From NCBI GenBank assembly GCA_031415375.1, contig JANORP010000005.1:20242-84241 (forward strand): a stretch of DNA of 64,000 bases, written 5' to 3'. Below, one piece after another: positions 9,402 to 18,700 of this stretch (positions within the stretch are counted from its first letter, which is position 1; every line of letters starts with the position of its first letter). The DNA is from JADKCL01 sp031415375 (GTDB lineage: Bacteria; Bacteroidota; Bacteroidia; J057; JADKCL01). The translations under genes and the position numbers were made by a program. The notes under the pieces are model-generated. The model worked only from the letters and a program-made list of their open reading frames with translations. It made no database searches and had not been told where the DNA came from.

Positions 9402-11840
9402 TCAGAAGACATATTTCATTTGAGCGGCAAACGAGCGCTGCTCACCAATGTTGCCAGGCAATACCGTGTATTCTTCATTGAATGCATTCTTTGCGCTCAC
9501 TGAGACCTGCAAGGCTTTGGACATCTGGGAGGACAAGATAAAATCAAACAGGCTAAATCCGCCAGGATGGGACCGATCCCAGTCTGCCGAGCCAGATACC
9601 CCGATGTACAAGAATTGATCGACCGCCAATAGCGCCGACTTGTGGCGGTACTGACAGGTGAGATTCCAGCGGCCGTAACCTGCGGTTGCACTCAAGCGAT
9701 GGAGCCATTTGCTGCGGTATTTCAGCACAGCTGGATTGTCGGTGCGGTGAAAAGCGGCTGATTCTGGAGAATTCAAAGCCTGGACCATGCCCACAGCGTT
9801 GTAATTGGTGGGATTCCCTTGCGGCCCCACAATGTTGCGAAGATCGACCTGCAACGAATCGACACCAGGGTTCAGATTCACAGGGTTCATATAGGTCGTA
9901 CCACCGTTGACATCAAAGCGAAACTTGTCATGCGTCCATTGCGCCATCGCCGTGATCTCGAGCCCCGTGATGCGGGCACGGGAGTAGTTGCGTGCGGAAA
10001 AAACTGGGATCGCGCCAAAGATGAATGTGTCAGGCGCTATGACACCAAACTCGATCATATTTTTGTAATCCATCAAAAAGCCAGCAACATCGAGGTATCC
10101 CAGCAATGTCCGCTGCCCCTTCCCCACCAAAAATCCTTGCTTGTAGCCCACTTCAGCAGAATAGCCCTTCTCCACCTCCAGTTCAGGGTTGGAGGAGATC
10201 AGCAAGCCACCGGCATTGGTATTGAGGTAGCGCTCGGCGATCGAGGGGCTCCTGAATGCCTGCCCAAAGGAGGCGCGGATATTGGAACCCTTGGTAAACT
10301 CGTAGTTGGTACCCACCCTGAAGACAGGTGCAGCATTCACCAGCGTATCATCGATGACCCACTTGTCGTAGCGTGCCCCAAAGGAAGCCGACAATTTGGA
10401 GGTGATATTGGCATCGATTTGGGTGTAGGCAGCCGTGTTCACAGACTTGTGCTTCCCGGCATACAGCGTATCTCCCCTGATCGCATTGTAGCTCATCGTG
10501 CCACCGACCACAACTGTGAGTCGCTGATCCAGGAGATTGGTCGAGTAGTTATAGTCGTTGTAAAACATCGTGCTATAGTTGCTCTGTTGTGTGTCATTGG
10601 TATTGCTGGAGCGCAACATGCGCCCTCTGTAGGAATGCAAGGCTCCCTTTTTGGTGAGGTATTTGACATAGGGATCGATCGTCATGCGCGTGAGGAACTG
10701 CGAGCGCTTGCTGGCTGTCCCTGACAGGGCACCCAACGAATTGAACAACGTATCGCCGCCAAACGTGCGCAGCGTGTCGTTGGGGATATAACAATCCCAG
10801 AAGACAAATGTGCTGCTGGAATCAAATTTGGCGCTGGCATTGATGCCCCATGTCATACCTGTCACTGCCTTGGGACGAAACTTGGTCATGAGTTGCACCC
10901 GCCCTTGTGTGCTTGCAGAGTTGTGTTTCCAACCCGTATCATGCCAGAAATCTACCAATCCCACCAAGTCATGACGGCCTATCTTGCGGCTGTGAAAGAC
11001 ATTGATACCAGCATTTTTTGCAAACTTATTGCCATCCCAATCCAATCGTTTGTCTGCTGGCGCATCGTAGGCCTGCCCACGTAAGCGGATCGAAGTCTTG
11101 GGTTTTTCAGGAGCATCGGCCATAAGCACATTGATGACCCCGCCGAGTGCCGAGGAGCCGTAGAGCACCGACGATGCCCCTTTCATCACCTCGATCTGCG
11201 CGATGTTATCGGTGGGGATCATATCAAATTGGGCGATGCCGGCGTCGGGCGACAGCAGTGGCAAGCCATCCAACATCAAGAGCACGCGACTACCCACACC
11301 ATAGGCATAGCCTGAGCTGCCTCTGATACTCGGCTGCCCGTCGATGATATCCACACCCGAATTTTGCTGCAAAGCATCTTTGATATCGTGGCTGATCTGC
11401 ATATCGACCTTTTTGGAGCTGATCACGTCAAACGAGCTCGAGAGCTTGCTCAAGCTTTGCTGCCCCTTGTTGGCGGTGAAGACCAAAGGGTCAAACAAAA
11501 TATTTTTGGGCGGGGTCGTCGCCAACTGGATCTCATAGACATCTTGGCCAGCAACCGTCTGTACCCGTATTGTGGTATCGGCGGCAAAATCTACATAGCG
11601 AAAAAGGATCCTGATTTCGTCTGCGCGCGGCAGGGTGAAAGAAAACGATCCATCCTCGCCAGTATTCATCCCCAATGCAGTCCCCACGACGACGACAGTC
11701 ACACCCAAGAGGGGTGCCTTGTCCACGCCATCCACGACTTTGCCCCTCACCGTGATGTTTTGAGCCACCAGGCTCGCTACCATCCCCATGAGCAGGAGTA
11801 CCCCCACGCCGACTTTTTTCAATACATGCAGCTTAGCCAT
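9402..11840 (-). CDS. TonB-dependent outer-membrane receptor (paralogue B1)
   Basis: 812-residue outer-membrane receptor for TonB-dependent uptake. Order: signal peptide (VLLLMGMVASLVAQ); a carboxypeptidase-regulatory-like domain with VRGKVVDGVDKAPLLGVTVVV; a plug domain with DALQQNSGVDIIDGQPSIRG and VEVMKGASSVLYGSSALGG-type sequence; then a 22-strand-type barrel ending in an aromatic residue (QMKYVF). The substrate cannot be read from sequence; candidates are siderophores, cobalamin or other metal chelates. The downstream TonB energy source may be the ExbB/ExbD pair at 34.4-35.4 kb. It forms a tandem pair with the receptor at 11961-14378; the plug regions are nearly identical and the barrels differ more. 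Confidence 0.93.
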   Translation of the reverse strand: MAKLHVLKKVGVGVLLLMGMVASLVAQNITVRGKVVDGVDKAPLLGVTVVVVGTALGMNTGEDGSFSFTLPRADEIRILFRYVDFAADTTIRVQTVAGQDVYEIQLATTPPKNILFDPLVFTANKGQQSLSKLSSSFDVISSKKVDMQISHDIKDALQQNSGVDIIDGQPSIRGSSGYAYGVGSRVLLMLDGLPLLSPDAGIAQFDMIPTDNIAQIEVMKGASSVLYGSSALGGVINVLMADAPEKPKTSIRLRGQAYDAPADKRLDWDGNKFAKNAGINVFHSRKIGRHDLVGLVDFWHDTGWKHNSASTQGRVQLMTKFRPKAVTGMTWGINASAKFDSSSTFVFWDCYIPNDTLRTFGGDTLFNSLGALSGTASKRSQFLTRMTIDPYVKYLTKKGALHSYRGRMLRSSNTNDTQQSNYSTMFYNDYNYSTNLLDQRLTVVVGGTMSYNAIRGDTLYAGKHKSVNTAAYTQIDANITSKLSASFGARYDKWVIDDTLVNAAPVFRVGTNYEFTKGSNIRASFGQAFRSPSIAERYLNTNAGGLLISSNPELEVEKGYSAEVGYKQGFLVGKGQRTLLGYLDVAGFLMDYKNMIEFGVIAPDTFIFGAIPVFSARNYSRARITGLEITAMAQWTHDKFRFDVNGGTTYMNPVNLNPGVDSLQVDLRNIVGPQGNPTNYNAVGMVQALNSPESAAFHRTDNPAVLKYRSKWLHRLSATAGYGRWNLTCQYRHKSALLAVDQFLYIGVSGSADWDRSHPGGFSLFDFILSSQMSKALQVSVSAKNAFNEEYTVLPGNIGEQRSFAAQMKYVF

Positions 11841-11876
11841 ATCAATCCTGTTTATTCAACACAGATGTAAAGAAAA

Positions 11877-11922
11877 GCAAAAAACCATTCAAGCAATGAA
11901 CAATGCTTGAATGGTTTTTTGC
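11877..11922 (-). terminator. Strong terminator between two TonB receptor genes
   Basis: Perfect 19-bp inverted repeat: the left arm begins GCAAAAAACCATTCAAGCA and the loop is 8 bases. A run of six T lies inside the right arm, as expected for a rho-independent terminator with an A/T-paired base. It sits 38 bases beyond the stop of the 11961-14378 gene and 37 bases before the start of the next receptor gene. Confidence 0.8.
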
Positions 11923-11960
11923 ATTCCGCTCAAAATGAATGCGTCGCAGGTTGCAGAGCC

Positions 11961-14378
11961 TTAGAAAACGTATTTCATCTGCACGTTGAAATTGCGCTGC
12001 TCGCCGATGATGCCTGGCAAAATCACATACTCACGGTTGGTTGCATTTTCAGCACTCACAGAGATCTGGAAAGCCTTGGTCACCTGTGCAGACACGATGA
12101 AATCGACCAACCCATAACCTTTGGGGTGTGACCGCACCCAATCTACGGAGCCAGGGATGGCTACATAGAGAAACTGGTCGATGGCCAATACCTGTGACTT
12201 GAAACGGTAGTTGCAGGTCACGTTGAATATCCCGTAACCGATCGTACCACTCACACGGTTGAGCCATTTGCTGCGGTACTTGAGCACCTTGGGATTGTCG
12301 GTGCGGTGGCCGGGAAAATCATCGGGTGAGAGCATGGATACCAACATGCCAAAGGCTTGATTATTGGTTGGATTGCCCTGTGGGCCCATCGTGTTCAGCA
12401 GATCGACTTGCAGCGAATCGGCCACGGGGTTCAAGTTCACAGGGTTGATGTAGGTGATGCCACCATTTACATCAAAGCGAAACTTGTCGCGTGTGTACTG
12501 CACCATCGCTGTCGCCTCGACACCAGCCGTGCGGGCGTGGGCATAATTTTTGGCAGTGAAGATCGGCGTGAGTTTCAGGAGGTCGAGCGTATCAGGTGTT
12601 TTCACACCAAATTCGATCATATTTTCATAGTCCATCACAAACGCAGCCACATCGACATAGCCGAGGAGCGAGCGCCCTTTGGTTCCAAAGAGGAAACCTT
12701 GGCGGTACCCAATCTCTGCGGAGTAACCTTTTTCCACCAACAAATCTGGGTTTGGGGCAATCACCAGACCGCTTGCAAAGGTATTGGTGAAGCGCTCAGC
12801 GATGGACGGGCTTCTGAAAGCTTGCCCAAACGAGGCGCGGATGTTGGAACCCTTGGTGAATTCATAGTTGGCACCTGCCCTGAAGATAGGCGCTGACTCA
12901 TTTTTCTTGCCATCGATGTTCCAGTTGTCAAAGCGGCCACCCAAAGTCACATTCAACTTGGATGTAAGCTTGGCATCCATTTGGAAATAGGCTGCCGTGT
13001 TGATCGAGTGGTGCTCACCGCCGTAGAGGCTGTCGCCATTGACTTTGTTGTAGGAGCCCGATGCACCGACCACCCAAGTGAGACGATCATCGAGCATGCG
13101 AGTCGTGTACTGGTAATCGTTGTAAAACATCGAGTTGTTGCTGCTCTGCCCCGTATCGTTGGTGTTCTTGGTTTTCATGTAGCGACCACGGTAGGAGTGT
13201 ACATTGTTGGCCTTGGTGAGGTATTTGATGTACGGATCCACTGTGAAGCGCAAGTTGAACTGCTGGCGGGCCGAGTTGGCCCCCGATAGGGCGCCGAGAG
13301 AATTCACGCGTGGGGTGCTGCTGGCAAATGCAAAGAATGTGTCAGCAGGATGATAGGAATCCCAGAAGAGGAATGTGCTTGTGGAGTCAAATTTTGTGCT
13401 CGCATTCACCCCCCAAGTCATGCCTGGCACAGCAGCCGGCCTGAACTTGGTCATGATCTGTGCACGCCCTAGGGTCGAGCTCGTGCCATAGCGCCAACCG
13501 CTTTCCTTCCAGAAGTCACCGAGCACGACGAGGTCATGACGACCACCAAACTTGTGGGAATGGAAAACGTTGATACCCGCATTTTTTGCAAACTTGCTGC
13601 CGTCCCAGTCGAGCGTCTTGTCATAGGGCGCATCGTAGGCAGCCCCACGCAGACGAATCGACGTCTTAGGCTTGTCGGGGGCATCGGCCATGATCACGTT
13701 GATCGCGCCGCCCAATGCACTCGAGCCATACAAAACCGAGCTCGCACCCTTCATGACCTCGATCTGCGCAATGTTGTCGGTCGGGATGAGGTCAAACTGC
13801 ACATAAGACGCATCTGGAGACAACAAAGGCAATCCGTCGAGCATCACCATCACGCGGCTACCCACGCCATAGGCATAGCCCGAGCTACCCCTGATATTGG
13901 GTTGACCATCGATGATATCGACGCCTGAGTTTTGCTGCAAAGCATCCTTGATATCGCTGGAGATTTGGAGATCGACCTTCTGCTGGCCGATTACATCCAT
14001 TGACGTGGTGAGACCTGCGAGGTTTTGCTCATGCTTGCCAGCCGTGATCACGAGGACATCGATCGTGATGTCTTTCTTTTGTCCCAATAACATTTCGATT
14101 TCGTAATCGTTTTTGCCGGGTTCGGTGGTCAGGGTGATTGTAGAATCCATCCCGCTATATTGAAATCGGATGTCGATCGTAGGGGCCGATTTCGTTGTAA
14201 AACGAAACGCACCATCCTCATCGGTCTCTGCCACCCGTTCCAGCCCCACGATCACAGTCGCTGCTTCCAGCGGCTCTTCAGAGTTGATATCAAGCAACTT
14301 ACCCTTCACGTTCACCTGTGCCTTGAGGCTCAAGGTACCAAGGAAAAGCCCAAAAATCATTCGCCCAAATAACTTCAT
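11961..14378 (-). CDS. TonB-dependent outer-membrane receptor (paralogue B2)
   Basis: 805 residues counted from the ATG at 14378 (MKLFGRMIFGLFLGTLSLKAQ, a good signal peptide); an alternative in-frame ATG lies 18 bases upstream. Domain order matches its neighbour: regulatory-like domain (VKGKLLDINSEEPLEAATVI), plug with DALQQNSGVDIIDGQPNIRG and GSSALGGAINVIMADAPDKP, and a C-terminal barrel ending QMKYVF. Several barrel strands are shared with paralogue B1 (for example FTKGSNIRASFGQAFRSPSI), while loops differ, suggesting divergence in substrate after duplication. Substrate unknown. A strong terminator follows, so the two receptors are probably separate transcription units. Confidence 0.93.
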   Translation of the reverse strand: MKLFGRMIFGLFLGTLSLKAQVNVKGKLLDINSEEPLEAATVIVGLERVAETDEDGAFRFTTKSAPTIDIRFQYSGMDSTITLTTEPGKNDYEIEMLLGQKKDITIDVLVITAGKHEQNLAGLTTSMDVIGQQKVDLQISSDIKDALQQNSGVDIIDGQPNIRGSSGYAYGVGSRVMVMLDGLPLLSPDASYVQFDLIPTDNIAQIEVMKGASSVLYGSSALGGAINVIMADAPDKPKTSIRLRGAAYDAPYDKTLDWDGSKFAKNAGINVFHSHKFGGRHDLVVLGDFWKESGWRYGTSSTLGRAQIMTKFRPAAVPGMTWGVNASTKFDSTSTFLFWDSYHPADTFFAFASSTPRVNSLGALSGANSARQQFNLRFTVDPYIKYLTKANNVHSYRGRYMKTKNTNDTGQSSNNSMFYNDYQYTTRMLDDRLTWVVGASGSYNKVNGDSLYGGEHHSINTAAYFQMDAKLTSKLNVTLGGRFDNWNIDGKKNESAPIFRAGANYEFTKGSNIRASFGQAFRSPSIAERFTNTFASGLVIAPNPDLLVEKGYSAEIGYRQGFLFGTKGRSLLGYVDVAAFVMDYENMIEFGVKTPDTLDLLKLTPIFTAKNYAHARTAGVEATAMVQYTRDKFRFDVNGGITYINPVNLNPVADSLQVDLLNTMGPQGNPTNNQAFGMLVSMLSPDDFPGHRTDNPKVLKYRSKWLNRVSGTIGYGIFNVTCNYRFKSQVLAIDQFLYVAIPGSVDWVRSHPKGYGLVDFIVSAQVTKAFQISVSAENATNREYVILPGIIGEQRNFNVQMKYVF

Positions 14379-14433
14379 GGTTCTACCACTTGCCATAGAA
14401 ATTCTAGTTTTGATCCAACGATACTACAAAAAA

Positions 14434-14478
14434 GGAAAGAACCACCCAAATTTCTTTCGAAATCGGAGTGGTTCTTTC
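14434..14478 (-). terminator. Terminator after the 14499-15278 gene
   Basis: Perfect 11-bp outer stem GAAAGAACCAC / GTGGTTCTTTC with an inner ATTTC/GAAAT hairpin. On the minus strand the stem is followed by CCTTTTTTTG. It lies 21 bases beyond the stop at 14499. It is a good rho-independent terminator. Confidence 0.75.
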
Positions 14479-14498
14479 AAGAAGGCCAAAGCCTAAAA

Positions 14499-15278
14499 TT
14501 AGCGGACGCTCGCGAATTTCTTGGTCTGGACAAACTCACCATCGTTGATCGAGAGTTTCAAGAGGTAGGTGCCGGTCGCCAAATTTTTGGAGTCGATCAC
14601 CACTTCCTGGCTGCCAGTACGCTCCATGCCATTGCTGAGCACAGCCACTTCGCGGCCGAGCAGGTCCATCACGCTTACTTTGACGACAGCATCGCTGTTC
14701 AAGGTATAACGCACAGTTGCTTGGCCAGCCACTGGGTTTGGAGCAATGTTCAAACCAGCATTGGCAAAGGGGGATGTAGCCGCAATCGAGGTGCCGATGC
14801 GATAATAGACAGAAATATCTTGTGGGATGGATTGCACGCCTACAAAAGGCACCGTCACATAAGCCACACCTGTCACGATGATCGAGTCATACAATGGATA
14901 GCCAGTGCTTTGAGCAGTAGGTGTACCATAGATTTTCACGCAACCACGTGTCAAGTTTGGTGGGTTGCTCACGTAGTGGCACAAAGGGTGGTTTTGGTTG
15001 CACTCCCAGTTGAGGCCAGATGGAATCATCGTCACTTGGCTCACCAAAAAGCTATCAAAAGCCAATGTGAAACCAAACAAGACGGTGTCCACTGGAAACA
15101 CAAACTGCACGACTTGCTGTACAGCAGTATTCACTATCATGTCTAGCAAGGTATCGCTTGGATAGATACCAGGGGATGTATATTGTGGATCGACCACGCA
15201 TACTTGTGCATTGGCAGTCGTAAATTGGCTCAGCATCAAAGCCACAAGCGCAAAAGAGAGTAGTATAATTTTCTTCAT
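14499..15278 (-). CDS. T9SS-secreted protein (paralogue C1)
   Basis: 259 residues from the ATG at 15278 (MKKIILLSFALVALML), which gives a clean signal peptide ending near TTANAQ; an in-frame ATG 30 bases upstream is less likely. The mature N-domain (about 24-170) contains CVVDPQYTSPGIYPSDTL and a Cys pair around WECNQNHPLCHYV. The C-terminal sorting domain holds LNIAPNPVAGQATVRYTL, VMDLLGREVAVLSNGM and LATGTYLLKLSI, ending in KKFASVR. It should be delivered to the surface by T9SS. It is a diverged sister of the gene at 15998-16780. A TTG-N20-TAACTTG promoter-like pair lies upstream (15319-15348, minus). Function unknown. Confidence 0.82.
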   Translation of the reverse strand: MKKIILLSFALVALMLSQFTTANAQVCVVDPQYTSPGIYPSDTLLDMIVNTAVQQVVQFVFPVDTVLFGFTLAFDSFLVSQVTMIPSGLNWECNQNHPLCHYVSNPPNLTRGCVKIYGTPTAQSTGYPLYDSIIVTGVAYVTVPFVGVQSIPQDISVYYRIGTSIAATSPFANAGLNIAPNPVAGQATVRYTLNSDAVVKVSVMDLLGREVAVLSNGMERTGSQEVVIDSKNLATGTYLLKLSINDGEFVQTKKFASVR

Positions 15279-15493
15279 AACCTTAAACATACCGTTGTTA
15301 ATACCCATATTGAGCTTGCAAGTTAGGCCATTTCTTTTGGAATTACAACTTTTGAGGCGAATGCAACCCTGCGTTTCGTCATGGAACCATCCCCAACAAG
15401 CCGCTTCATATTCCCTCTAAAACGAGTTTGACGATTGCCCCATTGAAACAATACCTTTCCACAATGGTTCTCACCTGCAAAAATTAGATTTCT

Positions 15494-15961
15494 ATGTCCT
15501 CCCTCGCACTTGGCGCCCAAGCCCCCGACTTCACGCTCACCGACCAATATGGTCGGCAGCAGCAACTGTCCACGCTCCTCAAAACCAAAGCCGTGGTACT
15601 CTATTTTTATCCCAAAGACGGGACTTATGGCTGCACCAAAGAGGCTTGTGCATTCAGGGACAGTTATGAGGATTTCACCGACCTCGGGGCCGAGGTGATC
15701 GGCGTGAGTGCCGATCCGATAGATTCACACAAGACATTCAACGATCAGCACCAATTGCCTTTCCTGCTCCTGAGCGACCCCGACCGCAGTGTACACAAGC
15801 TGTATGGTGTGGACAAAGGTTTTTTTGGCCTCGTGAGCGCCCGCATCACCTTTGTGATCGACCAAAAAGCGATCGTGCGCAAGACCTTTGACTCCTTGAT
15901 GGACTTCAAAGGACATGTCACGGAGAGTTTGTCGATTTTGAAGGGATTGAAAGGCAGCTGA
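15494..15961 (+). CDS. bcp: Peroxiredoxin, Bcp/PrxQ type
   Basis: 155-residue thiol peroxidase of the Bcp/PrxQ class, which reduces hydroperoxides in the cytoplasm using thioredoxin. The peroxidatic Cys is C47 in YPKDGTYGCTKEACAFRD, and C52, five residues on, is the usual resolving Cys of PrxQ. The family motif is normally TPGCT; here the Pro is Tyr (TYGCT), a visible deviation near the active site. The rest is typical: GAEVIGVSADPIDSHKTF and LPFLLLSDPDRSVHKLYGV. Length is normal for the family. It lies alone on the plus strand between two paralogous T9SS cargo genes on the minus strand. Confidence 0.92.
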   Translation: MSSLALGAQAPDFTLTDQYGRQQQLSTLLKTKAVVLYFYPKDGTYGCTKEACAFRDSYEDFTDLGAEVIGVSADPIDSHKTFNDQHQLPFLLLSDPDRSVHKLYGVDKGFFGLVSARITFVIDQKAIVRKTFDSLMDFKGHVTESLSILKGLKGS

Positions 15962-15997
15962 GGCGAGGCCCCAACGGTAAAAATGGAGGCTCGCCGC

Positions 15998-16780
15998 CTA
16001 AAGCTTCATGAACCTTCGCAACACACGCAGATTACCTGCCTGTAACCGGAGAAGATAGGCACCCGAAGGCCAGTCTTCAGTATTGAGATGTACCTGATGG
16101 CTTCCAGTACCTTGCATTCCTAAATTTTGTGTCCACACAATTCGGCCCAACATATCGGTAAAGTATGCATCGACCCTATGCCTAGCTCCCAGCTCGTAAT
16201 CTATCGTTACGGCATCGGAGGCTGGATTGGGAGACAATTGCAATTTCAAAGGGAAATCATTTTGCAATTCCTCAGAAAGCACAATGGCTGGGTTGCCTAC
16301 CCTGTAGTAAATTGACATGGTATCCAAATAGGATAGAATGGCCGTAAAGGGTGTTTCGACATACACTTCCAAAAATAGAAGCATCGTGTCATAATCGGGA
16401 TAGCTTGGCGAGAATCCCAAGGGGATGCCATTGGAAATTGAGAGGCAAAGACGGACGAACCCACTACTGTCACGAATTGCAATGCAATTTGGAGCTGAAG
16501 TCTGGCAAGCAAACTGCAGACCAGGCATCAACCCGGCAACATTGGTGATATGGATACTGTCGATAGGAATCGTGAATCCCAAAGAAACGGTGTCTCCAGG
16601 TCTCACGATTTGAAGCACCTGCGTCCCGAGGATGGCACCATCGATCTCCAAGGTATCCGAAGGCAAGATGACCTCCATCGTGTCGGTCGAATTGGGAACG
16701 CAAAGCTGACCCAGCAAATTTCCACCAAAACCCAACATCAACAACACGACCAAATGAACAGGCATTCTCATAGCATTCAA
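15998..16780 (-). CDS. T9SS-secreted protein (paralogue C2)
   Basis: 260 residues; starts at 16780 or at MRMPVHLVVLLML nine bases later. Signal peptide (VVLLMLGFGGNLLGQ), then an N-domain beginning CVPNSTDTMEVILPSDTL with a Cys cluster near FACQTSAPNC. The C-terminal sorting domain holds LQLSPNPASDAVTIDYEL, TDMLGRIVWTQNLGM and WPSGAYLLRLQAG, ending in RRFMKL. Order and spacing match paralogue C1 (PSDTL near the start; SIYYRVG against SVYYRIG before the sorting domain), but many residues differ. This is an older duplication than pairs A and B. The peroxiredoxin gene sits between the two copies. Function unknown. Confidence 0.82.
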   Translation of the reverse strand: MNAMRMPVHLVVLLMLGFGGNLLGQLCVPNSTDTMEVILPSDTLEIDGAILGTQVLQIVRPGDTVSLGFTIPIDSIHITNVAGLMPGLQFACQTSAPNCIAIRDSSGFVRLCLSISNGIPLGFSPSYPDYDTMLLFLEVYVETPFTAILSYLDTMSIYYRVGNPAIVLSEELQNDFPLKLQLSPNPASDAVTIDYELGARHRVDAYFTDMLGRIVWTQNLGMQGTGSHQVHLNTEDWPSGAYLLRLQAGNLRVLRRFMKL

Positions 16781-16847
16781 TTTAAATGTAATGTCGCAAA
16801 CAAAAACGCCACCTACAACAATTGGTATCTCGCTCTACCCAACACCC

Positions 16848-17228
16848 TCAAAACAACCCCCACCACTTCTTGCGCACCTTTCTCGGAAACCCGACATAGG
16901 TTCCCTCGGGATGAACCTGCACGGGGAATGATTCAACTGCATACCCCTCCCCTGCAGCGCTTTTGCCATCTTCCACGCAAAATTTGAAGCGATGCCATGG
17001 ACAGACCAAATGGCCATTTTCATCGACATGACCTTGGTGCAGCGGGCCACCTGCATGTGGGCAGCGGTCGCGCATCGCATACAATTGCGCGCCCTTGCGC
17101 ACAAGGCACAGGCGCACGCCATTCACGACCACAGCGGCAGCCTTGCCATCGGCCACATACTTGTGGCCCATCATGCTCAGCTCTTGCACACGCACCCATT
17201 CAGTTTCGGGATCCAATTCGTCGATCAT
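16848..17228 (-). CDS. Rieske-type [2Fe-2S] ferredoxin
   Basis: 126-residue soluble Rieske protein. The cluster ligands are C56 and H58 in CPHAGGPLHQG and C76 and H79 in CPWHRF, with the usual spacing. No signal peptide or membrane anchor, so a cytoplasmic electron carrier or a small subunit, similar to the NirD or dioxygenase-ferredoxin type. The ATG at 17228 overlaps the stop of the CaiB-type gene (ATGA, 17225-17228), so the two are translationally coupled and probably act together or are simply co-regulated. The C-terminus is basic (PRKVRKKWWGLF). The redox partner is not visible in the window. Confidence 0.9.
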   Translation of the reverse strand: MIDELDPETEWVRVQELSMMGHKYVADGKAAAVVVNGVRLCLVRKGAQLYAMRDRCPHAGGPLHQGHVDENGHLVCPWHRFKFCVEDGKSAAGEGYAVESFPVQVHPEGTYVGFPRKVRKKWWGLF

Positions 17229-18403
17229 GCGATGGTATGTTGCGATTGGAGGGAATTGATTTTTTCTTGGGGATAACCGAGCAGTCCTTGCAGCACCGCC
17301 ACAGTATCGGCCCCTAGCGTGGGCGGCTCCTGCAATTGGAGCCCATCCATGCCTGAGAGTGCGACAGTGCGCAAGCCCCGCCGCGTGTCGCCTATGAGCA
17401 TGAGCGCATCTGCCTGTGGTTGTGCGCAGGCCTCGCGCATGTCCTGCACAGGGCCCGCTGGCACGCGTGCCGCATGCAGCTCCGCGAGCAACGCATCGCG
17501 TGAACGCGTAGCGATCGCCCCTGCGAGTGCCTGATTGAGCGCGACGCGGTTGCGCACACGGTCGGCATTGTGTGCGTAGTCGGTTGCTTGCGCCAGCGCG
17601 TGCAGCTCCAAGCAGCTGCACAGTTGCGCAAACTGGGCATCGTTGCCGATGGCCAGCACGATGTCGCGGCCATCGGCCGTGGGGTAGATCGTGCCATAAG
17701 GCACGATATTGGGATGCTCGGAGCCGATGCGTTGCGGCACGTGCCCCGCCACCAGCCAATTGGAGGCTTGATTGGCAAGGCTAGCCAGACCAGCCGCCAG
17801 CAGATTGGTCGAGACATGCGTGCCGCGCCCAGTTTGGGCGCGGGTGAGCAATGCGAGCAGAATGCCCTCCTTGAGCTGATGCGCCGCGAGCAGATCCATG
17901 AGTGCGACAGGCATCTTGATCGGCCCGGTATCGGGCTGACCATTCATATATGTGAAGCCAGCCTCGGCTTGAATGATCGCATCAAAACCCACACGGGGAT
18001 CGTCATCGCCGTAGGCGGTGAGATCGGCATAGATGAGCCGAGGATTCAATGCCATCAAGGTCGCGGCATCGACCTCGAGCTTGCTGGCATCGCCTGGCTT
18101 GTAGCTTGCAATCACGATGTCGGCCCGCTGGGCCAGTTCATGGATGATCGCACGGCCAGCTGCTTGCCGCAGATCGATACCCAGCGATTCCTTTCCCCAA
18201 TTGACCGCACAAAAATAGGCAGGTCGATCGTCGGTCAGGCTCTCGGAACCCAGCTTCCAGTTGCGGGTCACGTCGCCGCCAGCGGCAAAGTGCTCGACCT
18301 TGACCACACGCGCCCCGAGCTCGGCCAAAAACATGCCCACAGATGGCCCTGCAAGCACTGAGGCTAGCTCCACCACCAATAAGTCTTTGAGTGTATCCTT
18401 CAT
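17225..18403 (-). CDS. CaiB/BaiF (family III) CoA-transferase
   Basis: 392-residue class III CoA-transferase, which moves CoA between carboxylic acids through an aspartyl thioester intermediate. N-terminal hallmark VVELASVLAGPSVGMFLAEL and ARVVKVEHF. The catalytic Asp fits D170 in ALMDLLAAHQLKEG, where the family usually has D-x(2)-G. Further typical blocks are AGFTYMNGQPDTGP and LLALLTRAQTGRGTHV. Length matches the family. The substrate is not readable; candidates include carnitine, formyl/oxalyl or other dicarboxylic CoA esters. It overlaps the Rieske ferredoxin gene by 4 bases, an unusual pairing. Located in the cytoplasm. Confidence 0.92.
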   Translation of the reverse strand: MKDTLKDLLVVELASVLAGPSVGMFLAELGARVVKVEHFAAGGDVTRNWKLGSESLTDDRPAYFCAVNWGKESLGIDLRQAAGRAIIHELAQRADIVIASYKPGDASKLEVDAATLMALNPRLIYADLTAYGDDDPRVGFDAIIQAEAGFTYMNGQPDTGPIKMPVALMDLLAAHQLKEGILLALLTRAQTGRGTHVSTNLLAAGLASLANQASNWLVAGHVPQRIGSEHPNIVPYGTIYPTADGRDIVLAIGNDAQFAQLCSCLELHALAQATDYAHNADRVRNRVALNQALAGAIATRSRDALLAELHAARVPAGPVQDMREACAQPQADALMLIGDTRRGLRTVALSGMDGLQLQEPPTLGADTVAVLQGLLGYPQEKINSLQSQHTIA

Positions 18404-18621
18404 TTACTTGATTCAAAATGTAAATTTGACGATCGCCGCGAAATAATGCGCGATTTCTTCTCGGCCCGCCGCCTTCATCCTGCAAAACAGGACGCGCGCG
18501 TGCCTCACAAGGCAACCCTCTTGCGGCGCAAATTGCTGACAAGAGTAATCACCAGGCCTGTTTTGAGATTTCTGCATGACTTACCATCAATTTTGTACCG
18601 CTGGATCACTCAATTTTTGTC

Positions 18622-18650
18622 TTGAAAGCTGATAAATCTGCTTTAATTTG
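18622..18650 (+). promoter_or_regulatory. Candidate promoter of the acyltransferase gene
   Basis: TTG at 18622-18624 and TTAATTTG at 18643-18650, close to the Bacteroidota pair TTG ... TAnnTTTG with suitable spacing (18 bases). The predicted start of transcription is about 45 bases before the ATG at 18701. One mismatch in the -7 element. Confidence 0.4.
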
Positions 18651-18700
18651 GCGTTCCCGATCTCATAAATCCTTTTTTGCATTGCTGGATTGCAAACGAT

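Noticed and set aside
17392..17943. 183-codon minus-strand frame inside the CaiB-type gene
   Set aside because: Shifted frame of the CoA-transferase; Arg/Ser-rich and without a domain.
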